Source of the DNA: Actinomycetes bacterium
GTDB lineage: Bacteria > Actinomycetota > Acidimicrobiia > Acidimicrobiales > RAAP-2
Reading direction: 5' to 3'
Length of the DNA: 9,345 bases
NCBI GenBank assembly: GCA_021849435.1
Contig: JAJZSX010000070.1
Coordinates: 1 to 9,345, forward strand
The notes under the pieces are model-generated. The model saw only the letters and a program-made list of their open reading frames with translations, had not been told where the DNA came from and did no database searches. The translations under genes and the position numbers were made by a program. Shown here in pieces: positions 1 to 5,358 of the stretch; position 1 is the first letter of the stretch, and each line of letters begins with the position of its first letter.

Positions 1-182
1 GCCGCACTGAGAATGGCGGCCGTGGGCACGTCGCCATAGGCCCGGGCACGCTGGGGCTCGGCCGCCTCGACGCCGTCGAGGCGACGCGACCACTCCACGA
101 GCGCCGCGTCACCGCGCTCGCGCACGTCGGCCACGATCTGCTCGATCGTGAACTGCTCCTTGGTCTCTACGGGACGACTCAC
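1..182 (-). CDS. hisD: Histidinol dehydrogenase, N-terminal part (cut by window edge)
   Basis: HisD oxidises L-histidinol to L-histidine with NAD+, the last two steps of histidine synthesis. Only about 60 N-terminal residues are visible. They start VSRPVETKEQF and continue with IVADVRERGDAALVEWSRRLDG. The segment DVRxRGDxALxEWxxRxDG is typical of the HisD N-terminus; the zinc and catalytic residues lie outside the window. The start is a GTG whose first bases overlap the TGA stop of hisG (GTGA), so translation is probably coupled and the gene belongs to the same operon as hisG. Identification rests on this short motif plus the hisG context. Confidence 0.85.
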   Translation of the reverse strand, partial: MSRPVETKEQFTIEQIVADVRERGDAALVEWSRRLDGVEAAEPQRARAYGDVPTAAILSA

Positions 183-1036
183 GGCACCATCCGTTCCACG
201 GGCAACGTGAGAATCGAGCTCGCGCCGCAGGCCTCGAGTTTGGGCAGGAGCGACCAGATGTCGGCGGCGGGCACGAGGGCGTGCACCGCGACGACGCCGG
301 GCGTCGCGAGGTCCATCACCGTCGGCGAGCCCTGCGTCGGCAGCAGGGCGGTCAGCTCGGGCAGGCGGCTCTTGGCCACGTTGCAGAGCAGGTACCGGTT
401 GGCCCGGGCGTTGGTCACGCTGCCGAGCACGGTCGTGAGGACCTTGCGGGCCAGGATGTCCTCGGAGCCTCGGCGTCCAATCAGCACCGCCTCGGACTCG
501 AAGATCGTGCCGATCGAGCGCAGCCCGTTCGTGCGCAGGGTGCTGCCCGTGGACACGAGGTCGATGATGGCGTCGGCGAGCCCGAGGCGAGGTGAGATCT
601 CCACCGCGCCGCCCACCCGGACCACCTCGGCGTCGACGCCTCGTTCGGCCAGGTACGCCGTCGCGATGCGCGGGTGCGAGGTCGCGATGCGCCGACCCTT
701 GAGGTCCTCGATGCCCGCGGCGTCGTCCTCGAGGGGCACGGCCGCCTGCAGCGAGCACTTGCCAAAGCCGAGACGAAGCAGCACCTCGACGTTGCACTGA
801 CGCTCGTCGATCAGGTCGAGGCCCGTGATCCCGCAGTCGACGACCCCGTCCTGGACGTACTCGGGCACGTCGTCGGCGCGCACGAACAACAGGTCGATGT
901 CCGCGTTTCGACAGTGCGACTGCAGCACGCGCTCGCCCGGCTCCTGGGGATCGACCCCGCTCGCCTCGAGCAGTGTCCACGACGGCTCGCGCAAGCGGCC
1001 CTTGCTCGGCAGGGCGAGGGTGAGCCGGCGATTCAT
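179..1036 (-). CDS. hisG: ATP phosphoribosyltransferase, long form
   Basis: HisG joins ATP and PRPP to give phosphoribosyl-ATP, the first and feedback-controlled step of histidine synthesis. The protein is 285 aa, the size of the long form that carries its own regulatory domain and does not need HisZ. The N-terminus (LTLALPSKGRL) is typical. The PRPP-binding loop is seen at about residues 159-171 (DLVSTGSTLRTNGL). Residues from about 210 to the end (RYLLCNV, PTVMDLATPG, GASSILTLPVERM) match the C-terminal ACT-like histidine-binding domain. The ATG overlaps the stop of the upstream TrpR-like gene (ATGA), and the stop overlaps the hisD start (GTGA). Minus-strand operon order is therefore regulator, hisG, hisD. 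Confidence 0.97.
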   Translation of the reverse strand: MNRRLTLALPSKGRLREPSWTLLEASGVDPQEPGERVLQSHCRNADIDLLFVRADDVPEYVQDGVVDCGITGLDLIDERQCNVEVLLRLGFGKCSLQAAVPLEDDAAGIEDLKGRRIATSHPRIATAYLAERGVDAEVVRVGGAVEISPRLGLADAIIDLVSTGSTLRTNGLRSIGTIFESEAVLIGRRGSEDILARKVLTTVLGSVTNARANRYLLCNVAKSRLPELTALLPTQGSPTVMDLATPGVVAVHALVPAADIWSLLPKLEACGASSILTLPVERMVP

Positions 1037-1347
1037 CGCCGCCCCCGACGCAGCACCACCGGGTAGCCACCCTCGCCGTAGCGCAGCCAGTGCGCGACGC
1101 GGGTCACGGTCGCCGTCGACGCGCCCGTGCGCCGCGACACCTCGTGGTACGGCAGACCCTCATCCACCAGTCTCGCCACCTGGAGCCGCTGGCCCATCGC
1201 GTCGAGCTCGTTGGTCGTGCACAGGTCGCGCAAGAACGCGGCGACCGTGTCGCGTTCGCGCAGGCCCACGAACGCGTCGACGAGATCGTCGAAGCGGCTC
1301 GCCGTCTCCTCGTGCGCCTCGGCTGGAACTACCTTGCCACTAGTCAT
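1033..1347 (-). CDS. TrpR-like YerC/YecD family DNA-binding protein
   Basis: A 104-aa protein of the Trp-repressor-like superfamily, YerC/YecD type. The stretch LCTTNELDAMGQRLQVARLVDEG (about residues 42-64) followed by LPYHEVSRRTGASTATVTRV (65-84) is the family helix-turn-helix; the second part supplies the recognition helix. The tail GEGGYPVVLRR is also typical. The family is small, dimeric and cytoplasmic, and members are often found beside histidine genes. Its effector and targets are not established here. It is first in the operon and overlaps hisG by ATGA. No Shine-Dalgarno sequence precedes the ATG; a TAGCAT hexamer ends 6 nt before it, which suggests a leaderless mRNA. It probably regulates the his genes on one or both arms (inference from position and from the palindrome in the adjoining divergent gap). 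Confidence 0.9.
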   Translation of the reverse strand: MTSGKVVPAEAHEETASRFDDLVDAFVGLRERDTVAAFLRDLCTTNELDAMGQRLQVARLVDEGLPYHEVSRRTGASTATVTRVAHWLRYGEGGYPVVLRRGRR

Positions 1348-1377
1348 ATCAGTATGCTAGCCTGCTACAACATTACT
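1340..1377. promoter_or_regulatory. Divergent promoter/operator between TrpR-like gene and hisA
   Basis: Only 30 bp separate the ATG of the TrpR-like gene (minus, 1347) and of hisA (plus, 1378). The sequence from 1340 to 1360 is a near-palindrome: CTAG-T-CATA, centre TCAG, TATG-CTAG, perfect apart from one extra T in the left arm. It overlaps the minus-strand start codon. Neither gene has a Shine-Dalgarno sequence. On each side a -10-like hexamer ends exactly 6 nt before ATG: TAGCAT (complement of 1354-1359) for the regulator and TACAAC (1366-1371) for hisA. This spacing fits leaderless transcripts, common in actinobacteria. For the minus promoter a weak TTGCAT -35 lies 18 bp upstream; no good -35 is seen for hisA. 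The operator role is inference. Confidence 0.5.
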
Positions 1378-2061
1378 ATGCAACTCATCCCAGCCGTCGA
1401 CCTCCTCGGTGACTTCGCCGTACGCCTCGACCAGGGCGACTACGACCGGGTCCTCTTTCGCCACCCGCTGGACGACTTCGTCGAGCGAGTCGTAGCCACC
1501 AGCCCACCGATGATCCACGTCGTCGACCTCGACGGGGCCCGCACGGGCGAGACGCGCCTCGAGCTGGTGCGCCGGTGCATCGCGCTCGCCGGCCCGATCC
1601 CCGTGCAGGTGTCGGGCGGACTGCGCACGGTCGGCGCCGCTTTGGCCGCGCTCGAGGCCGGTGCGGCCCGCGTCATCGTCGGCTCGGCGGCCTGGGCCTC
1701 GCCCGAGGCGCTCGGCGAGTTTGTCGACGCCCTCGGGGACCGGCTCCTCGTCGCCCTGGACGTGCGCGACGCACGAATCGCGGTGCGCGGCTGGCTCGCC
1801 GACGGCGGCCTGAGCGTGGCTGACGCACTCGAGCGGTGCGTCAGCGCCGGCGTCGGGCGCCTGCACGTCACCGCCATCGACCGTGACGGCACGATGCGCG
1901 GTCCTCGCCTGGACCTGTACGCCCAGGCCTGCGCGAGCGGCCTCGCGGTGGTCGCCGCGGGCGGCGTGCGTGATGACGACGACGTCGCGGCACTCGCCGA
2001 TCTCGGGTGTGAGGCCGCGATCATGGGTGTGGGGTATCTTCCTCGGATCGGCCTCGCGTAA
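1378..2061 (+). CDS. hisA: Phosphoribosylformimino-5-aminoimidazole carboxamide ribotide isomerase
   Basis: HisA isomerises ProFAR to PRFAR in histidine synthesis; it is a cytoplasmic TIM barrel. The 227-aa protein starts MQLIPAVDLL, placing catalytic Asp at residue 8. The second acid is D128 (VALDVRD) and the conserved threonine is T165 in VTAIDRDGT. Phosphate-binding loops SGGLR (79-83) and AAGGVR (193-198) are present. The segments RLDQGDY and IAVRGW resemble single-function HisA rather than PriA (HisA/TrpF), which has QGKAGS and RGRGW-type sequences there. The C-terminus ends soon after IMGVGYLPR, so the last barrel helix is shorter than in the usual 240-245 aa enzyme. An open frame extends back to 1090, but the family N-terminus begins at this ATG. 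It is divergent from the hisG operon and probably leaderless. Confidence 0.95.
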   Translation: MQLIPAVDLLGDFAVRLDQGDYDRVLFRHPLDDFVERVVATSPPMIHVVDLDGARTGETRLELVRRCIALAGPIPVQVSGGLRTVGAALAALEAGAARVIVGSAAWASPEALGEFVDALGDRLLVALDVRDARIAVRGWLADGGLSVADALERCVSAGVGRLHVTAIDRDGTMRGPRLDLYAQACASGLAVVAAGGVRDDDDVAALADLGCEAAIMGVGYLPRIGLA

Positions 2062-2237
2062 GACTCCTAACTGCAGCGCTGACATATCTTCATTGAGTAC
2101 TTGACACTGCTGGTATTACTGCATTGTTACCGTTCCCTATAAAAGATATTTGCGTAGCCTCTAATGACTTTTTTCCCTATTGAATGGCGCGTAAGTCCCG
2201 CGACAATGGGTAGGTACCACCAACGAAGGGGTTGATC
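2062..2237 (+). promoter_or_regulatory. AT-richer intergenic region, probable promoter of the membrane protein gene
   Basis: No gene is seen here. The base composition drops in GC relative to both flanks. A perfect -35-like TTGACA lies at 2101-2106; the best partner at 17-18 bp spacing (TGTTAC, 2125-2130) is poor. A separate TATAAA at 2138-2143 is a good -10-like hexamer without a clear -35. The octamer TTCCCTAT occurs twice, at 2133-2140 and 2173-2180, 40 bp apart in the same orientation. AAGGGG at 2226-2231 is the ribosome binding site, 6 nt before the ATG at 2238. A start site cannot be fixed from sequence alone. Confidence 0.4.
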
Positions 2238-2786
2238 ATGAAGCGCAAGACATTGGACCTGTTACTGACGACGTTGGGCGGACTGCTCACGGTCGTGCTC
2301 TTAGCCGCGGGTGCATTTTTGATGTGGGGCTACCAGTTCGCGAATTCCACCGTCCACAACCAGTTGGCGGCTCAGAAGATCTACTTCCCGGCTAAGAACT
2401 CACCGGAGCTGCAGAACCCGCTGATCAAGCCATACCTGACGCCCTACGCCGGTCAGCAGCTCACGACGGGCCGCGAGGCCGAGGTCTGGGCGGACCACTT
2501 CATCGCCGTGCACCTGCAGGAAATGACCGGGGGCAAGACCTACGCGCAGTTGAGCGCCGCGTCGCTCGCCGACCCGTCGAACACGGCTCTCGCGAAGACC
2601 GTCCAGACCGTCTTCCAGGGACAAACCCTCCGAGGAACGCTCCTCACCGCCTACGCCTTCTGGATGTTCGGCGTCATCGCTGAGTGGTCGGCAATCGCCA
2701 TGTTCGTGCTCGCCCTGTTGATGTTGATCCTCACCGGATTCGGCTGGCGGCACTACCGCGCCGTCAGCCACGAGGTGATGGTGTAG
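2238..2786 (+). CDS. Conserved two-TM membrane protein of unknown function
   Basis: A 182-aa protein starting MKRKTLDLLL. A positively charged N-terminus is followed by a hydrophobic segment at about residues 7-32 (LLLTTLGGLLTVVLLAAGAF), then a soluble part of about 110 residues, then a second hydrophobic segment at about 144-168 and a short basic tail. By the positive-inside rule both ends face the cytoplasm and the central part faces outside. The central part contains IYFPAKNSPEL, the phrase YAGQQLTTGREAE, ADHFIAVHL and GGKTYAQLS. I recognise these as features of an uncharacterised family common in actinobacteria, but no function is known to me. The in-frame TTG at 2232 is disfavoured because AAGGGG at 2226-2231 is placed correctly for ATG 2238. 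The gene stands alone between a promoter-like region and tandem hairpins. Confidence 0.85.
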   Translation: MKRKTLDLLLTTLGGLLTVVLLAAGAFLMWGYQFANSTVHNQLAAQKIYFPAKNSPELQNPLIKPYLTPYAGQQLTTGREAEVWADHFIAVHLQEMTGGKTYAQLSAASLADPSNTALAKTVQTVFQGQTLRGTLLTAYAFWMFGVIAEWSAIAMFVLALLMLILTGFGWRHYRAVSHEVMV

Positions 2787-2793
2787 CGACCCT

Positions 2794-2841
2794 CTGGACC
2801 ACGCCGCGAACCGAGGCCCCTTCAATCGCGGCGTGGTCCGG
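2794..2841 (+). terminator. Strong GC-rich hairpin after the membrane protein gene
   Basis: A perfect 14-bp inverted repeat (GGACCACGCCGCGA at 2796-2809, its complement at 2826-2839) encloses a 16-nt loop. One G-U and one further C-G pair (2794-2795 with 2840-2841) extend the stem. It begins 10 bp after the stop codon. There is no T-tract, as is common for terminator-like hairpins of high-GC actinobacteria. Function is inferred from position and stem strength. Confidence 0.65.
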
Positions 2842-2849
2842 TTCAACGC

Positions 2850-2883
2850 GGCCCCCAAGCGCGCCACGGCGACCTTGGGGGCC
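2850..2883 (+). terminator. Second tandem hairpin
   Basis: A perfect 10-bp inverted repeat (GGCCCCCAAG at 2850-2859, CTTGGGGGCC at 2874-2883) with a 14-nt loop lies 8 bp after the first hairpin and 45 bp before the pirin start. It lacks a T-tract. It could be the second half of a tandem terminator or a structure in the pirin 5' leader. Confidence 0.5.
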
Positions 2884-2919
2884 AAGTGGTGTCAGGGGCG
2901 AGTCACTAGGGTGAGTCCC

Positions 2920-2926
2920 GGAGGGG
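2920..2926 (+). promoter_or_regulatory. Ribosome binding site deciding the pirin start
   Basis: GGAGGGG lies just upstream of ATG 2929, with GGAGG 4 nt from it. The open frame extends back to 2833, but that part would code through the second hairpin and adds no pirin-like sequence, so ATG 2929 is preferred. Confidence 0.7.
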
Positions 2927-2928
2927 AT

Positions 2929-3846
2929 ATGTCCAGTGACAACGCGGACCACTCGAGCGCAGTTGAGTTCGAGACCTTCGCGTCCCACCGGGCGATGGTC
3001 GGGGCGATCGAGGTCCGCCGGGCACTGCCCCAGCGATCGCACCGCACCATCGGCGCGTGGTGCTTCGCGGACCACATGGGCCCCGCGTCGGTCACCGAGG
3101 AGCGGGGCCTCGACATCGGTCCGCACCCCCATACCGGCCTTGCGACCCTGACGTGGCTGATCGAGGGCGAGGCCGTCCACCGCGACAGCCTGGGCAGCGA
3201 GCAGTTGATTCGACCGGGCCAGTTGAACCTCATGAGCGCCGGCTACGGCGTCGCGCACGCCGAAGAGCCGACCGGCGCCTACCGCGGGACCCTCGAGGGC
3301 ATCCAGCTCTGGATCGCTCAGCCCGAGCACACGCGCCACGGGGCGCGCGCCTTCGAGCACCACGGCGAGCTGCCCCACCTGATGATCGGGACCAGTGAGG
3401 CAACGGTCCTCGTCGGCGAGATGCTCGGCGAAGCGAGCCCGGTGCGCCACGACACGGCGCTGCTTGGCCTCGACCTCGACCTTCGGGGTGCGGCCGAGCT
3501 GCCACTCGACCCCACCTTCGAGTACGGGGTGATCGTGCTGCGCGGGGCCGTGTCCGTCGGCGGCTCGCTCGTCGAGCCGGGAACGCTCGCCTACTTCGCA
3601 CCGGGCGCCGACGAGTGGCGACTCGAGACCCGCGACCCAGCGCGCGTCATCGTCCTCGGTGGCGAACCGTGGCTCGAGGGCATCACCATGTGGTGGAACT
3701 TCGTCGCGCGAAACCGCGACGAGCTCACGGCGGCCTACTTCGCCTGGGTCGAGCGCGACGAGCGCTACGGCACGGTCGCGAGTCCTCTCGCGGCCATCGA
3801 CGCCCCTGTGCCGTTCTGGCTCCACAGCGAGCGGGCGCCGCTCTAG
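2929..3846 (+). CDS. Pirin family bicupin protein
   Basis: A 305-aa protein of the pirin family, double-stranded beta-helix (cupin) proteins that bind one metal, usually iron. Some bacterial members (YhhW) have quercetin 2,3-dioxygenase activity; most have no known substrate. The N-terminal cupin shows the full ligand set: H66 and H68 in IGPHPHTGLATLTW, and H110 and E112 in SAGYGVAHAEEP. These correspond to the His, His, His, Glu of human pirin. The C-terminal pirin domain follows, with LGGEPWLEGITMWWNFVARN near residues 243-263 matching the family end. The length is normal. It is a single gene: hairpins precede it and 281 bp separate it from the next gene. The natural substrate cannot be read from the sequence. 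Confidence 0.93.
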   Translation: MSSDNADHSSAVEFETFASHRAMVGAIEVRRALPQRSHRTIGAWCFADHMGPASVTEERGLDIGPHPHTGLATLTWLIEGEAVHRDSLGSEQLIRPGQLNLMSAGYGVAHAEEPTGAYRGTLEGIQLWIAQPEHTRHGARAFEHHGELPHLMIGTSEATVLVGEMLGEASPVRHDTALLGLDLDLRGAAELPLDPTFEYGVIVLRGAVSVGGSLVEPGTLAYFAPGADEWRLETRDPARVIVLGGEPWLEGITMWWNFVARNRDELTAAYFAWVERDERYGTVASPLAAIDAPVPFWLHSERAPL

Positions 3847-4127
3847 GTCGTCGCGCGCCGACCGGTGAAGGCGCTTCTCGACCTCGCCGCATCGCCGCCA
3901 CGATTACCTGGCTTCGCGACCGACAGGCGCTGCGTACCTGATCGGATCGCGGCGCGCTGGTGAGCCTATTTGGTGAATTAATACCATCACAACGCTAAAA
4001 ACTTTCTTCCTATAGGTGCGATAGTTTGTGATTCTTTGCACAAAGTCCTTCAACGGTGTTAAGCCTTGGCGCGGAACGGGCACGCGAGTGATCCCGCGAG
4101 ATGCAGTAGCAACGTGAAGGAGTCGAG
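3847..4127 (+). promoter_or_regulatory. Intergenic regulatory region upstream of the tusA-hdr operon
   Basis: No gene is seen. Just after the pirin stop, GGTCG (3846-3850) and CGACC (3859-3863) could form a weak 5-bp hairpin. From about 3960 to 4070 the DNA is clearly AT-richer than its surroundings and holds three dyads: TGGT/ACCA (3971-3974 and 3983-3986, 8-nt spacer), the palindrome CCTATAGG (4009-4016), and a CRP-like site listed separately. No convincing -35/-10 pair can be assigned. The ribosome binding site GAAGGAG at 4116-4122 lies 5 nt before ATG 4128. The promoter of the five-gene operon is expected here. Confidence 0.6.
4023..4046. promoter_or_regulatory. CRP/FNR-superfamily-like operator
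   Basis: TGTGA (4027-4031), six bases, then GCACA (4038-4042) matches the CRP half-site pattern TGTGA-N6-TCACA at nine of ten positions. The dyad extends outward: AGTTTGTG on the left against CACAAAGT on the right, 7 of 8 pairs complementary. The centre is at 4034.5, about 93 bp before the tusA ATG. Actinobacterial CRP/GlxR proteins use this type of site, so cAMP or redox-type control of the Hdr operon is possible. The match is seen; the regulator and the direction of control are inference. Confidence 0.5.
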
Positions 4128-4385
4128 ATGACGATCACCCTGGAAGAGCTGCGAGACGTGACAGTCGCCGCGGTCGTTGACGCCCGCGGGACGTCCTGCC
4201 CCGGTCCGATCCTGGCCGCGAAGAAGGGCATCCCCGGTGTCGCCCCTGGTGCGGTCATGGAAGTCATGGCGACGGACTCGGGAACCCTAAAGGACCTCCC
4301 CGCCTGGTGCAAGAAGATGGGCCACGAGTTCCTCGGCGTCATCGAAGAGCCCGGCTACCTGCGTCTCTTCCTGCGCAAGGCCTGA
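4128..4385 (+). CDS. TusA/SirA family sulfur carrier protein
   Basis: An 85-aa protein of the TusA (SirA/YeeD) family: small cytoplasmic carriers that hold sulfur as a persulfide on a conserved cysteine. The motif is CPGP at residues 24-27 in VVDARGTSCPGPILAAKKGI, with C24 as expected sulfur carrier. The rest (GAVMEVMATDSGTLKDLPAWCKKMGHEFLGV) has the usual two-layer fold pattern; C61 is a second cysteine. Length is normal for the family. It has a good ribosome binding site (GAAGGAG), is first in the operon, and its stop is 1 bp before the next ATG. Beside DsrE- and Hdr-like genes, a role in delivering sulfane sulfur to the complex is more likely than tRNA thiolation; this is inference from context. 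Confidence 0.93.
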   Translation: MTITLEELRDVTVAAVVDARGTSCPGPILAAKKGIPGVAPGAVMEVMATDSGTLKDLPAWCKKMGHEFLGVIEEPGYLRLFLRKA

Positions 4386-4386
4386 C

Positions 4387-4818
4387 ATGGCCGACGCCGA
4401 CCTCGACGGGCCGAGCGGGCCCCGGATTCTCGTCTTCTCGACGAATAACATCTCGGACCCCGGCATCGACCTCGCGGGCAGCCGCCACCTGCACTACCCG
4501 GCGACGGTCTTCACGGTGACGGTCCCCTGCTCGAGCGCCATCAAGCCCACGTGGATCCTGCACGCGTTCCAGAGCGGGTTCGACGGCGTCTTCATCGGCG
4601 CTGACGGCGACGAGTGCGCGTACCTGCCGGACTGCAACGCCCGCACCGCACGCATCGCCGCCCGCGCCCAGGAGCTGATGAGCGCCGCCGGGTTCGAGCC
4701 CCAGCGAGTGATGATGGCGGCCCTCTGCTCGGTCTGCGCCGAGCCCTTCGTCAACCACATGCGCGAATTCTCCGAGAAGATGACCGCCCTCGGGCGCGTC
4801 GCCGCGCTGGCGTCCTAA
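4387..4818 (+). CDS. MvhD/FlpD-like hydrogenase iron-sulfur subunit
   Basis: A 143-aa protein of the MvhD/FlpD family (hydrogenase iron-sulfur subunit), which in methanogens carries electrons from a hydrogenase or dehydrogenase to HdrA through a [2Fe-2S] centre. Visible family parts are DPGIDLAGSRHLHYPATV (about 24-41), VPCSSAIKPTWILHAF (47-61), GFDGVFIGADGDECAYLPDC (64-83) and ALCSVCAEPF (112-121). Cysteines at 48, 77, 83, 114 and 117 are cluster-ligand candidates. The N-terminal CxxC of classical MvhD (after the first strand) is replaced here by STNNIS. It starts one base after the tusA stop with no strong ribosome binding site, so it is probably coupled to tusA. Its likely partner is one of the HdrA-like proteins encoded downstream. 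Confidence 0.88.
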   Translation: MADADLDGPSGPRILVFSTNNISDPGIDLAGSRHLHYPATVFTVTVPCSSAIKPTWILHAFQSGFDGVFIGADGDECAYLPDCNARTARIAARAQELMSAAGFEPQRVMMAALCSVCAEPFVNHMREFSEKMTALGRVAALAS

Positions 4819-4839
4819 GACCAATCAAGGAAGCGAGTC

Positions 4840-5322
4840 ATGACTCAAACGGACAAGAAGACGATCATCCTGTTCAGCGGTGATCTGGACAAGGTGCTCG
4901 CCGCCTTCGTGATCGCCAACGGCGCGGCGGCCATGGGCGACGACGTCACGATGTTCTTCACCTTCTGGGGGCTCAACGCCCTGCGGCGCGACCGCAAACC
5001 GGCCACCCCCGGCAAGTCGCCGCTGCAGCGATTGTTCGCCACGATGATGCCGCGCGGCCCCAAGAAGCTCGCGATGTCGCACATGAACTTCGCCGGCGCC
5101 GGACCCGTGCTGATGAAGCGCATGATGCGCTCGAACAACGTGATGTCGATCGACGAGATGATTGCGACCGCGAAGGAGCAGGACATCAAGATGATCGCCT
5201 GCACGATGTCGATGGACGTCATGGGGCTTCGCGCCGAGGAGCTGATCGACGGCCTGGAGTTCGCCGGCGTCGCCACCTACCTCGGCGAGGCCGACGAGGC
5301 CAACGTCAACCTGTTCATCTAG
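4840..5322 (+). CDS. DsrE2-like sulfurtransferase (DsrE/DsrF/DrsH-like family)
   Basis: A 160-aa protein of the DsrE superfamily, DsrE2 type. These are cytoplasmic persulfide-binding proteins that exchange sulfur with TusA in sulfur-oxidation pathways. The N-terminus KKTIILFSGDLDKVLAAFVI and the following GDDVTMFFTFWGLNAL form the first half of the fold. A methionine-rich middle (about residues 77-107, with AGAGPVLMKRMMRSNNVMS) is typical of DsrE2. C121 in MIACTMSMDVMGL is the conserved sulfur-binding cysteine and the only cysteine in the protein. The tail GVATYLGEADEANVNLFI closes the family. Ribosome binding site AAGGAAG lies 6 nt before ATG. Its place between MvhD-like and HdrA-like genes, downstream of tusA, supports a TusA-DsrE2 relay feeding an Hdr-like complex. 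Confidence 0.9.
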   Translation: MTQTDKKTIILFSGDLDKVLAAFVIANGAAAMGDDVTMFFTFWGLNALRRDRKPATPGKSPLQRLFATMMPRGPKKLAMSHMNFAGAGPVLMKRMMRSNNVMSIDEMIATAKEQDIKMIACTMSMDVMGLRAEELIDGLEFAGVATYLGEADEANVNLFI

Positions 5323-5341
5323 GGCTTGAACGAACAACTAC

Positions 5342-5350
5342 GAGAGGTGG
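5342..5350 (+). promoter_or_regulatory. Ribosome binding site deciding the start of the HdrA-GltD gene
   Basis: GAGAGGTGG lies 8 nt before ATG 5359. An upstream in-frame TTG at 5326 would add 11 residues that contain this site and have no family match. ATG 5359 begins MEYDALVVGGG, the expected start of a FAD-binding Rossmann fold, so it is the better start. Confidence 0.75.
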
Positions 5351-5358
5351 TACGCACA

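Noticed and set aside
1340..1360. Classical TrpR operator
   Set aside because: The two CTAG cores are 17 bp apart rather than 8 bp as in the E. coli trp operator, so the site is not a canonical TrpR box; kept only as a candidate operator for the TrpR-like protein.
1090..1377. Upstream extension of the hisA frame
   Set aside because: It would overlap the TrpR-like gene antisense; HisA family N-terminus MxLIPAVDL begins at ATG 1378.
2101..2130. Sigma-70 promoter from TTGACA and TGTTAC
   Set aside because: The -35 is perfect but the -10 matches weakly; not strong enough to list as a defined promoter with a start site.
2764..3825. A 353-aa open frame on the minus strand
   Set aside because: Antisense to pirin, which has full metal ligands and a ribosome binding site; no recognisable domain in the antisense frame.
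4128..5322. tRNA thiolation relay (TusA-TusBCD)
   Set aside because: The DsrE-like protein is DsrE2 type with a single Cys, TusB and TusC-like genes are absent, and the neighbours are Hdr-type; a sulfur-metabolism role fits better.
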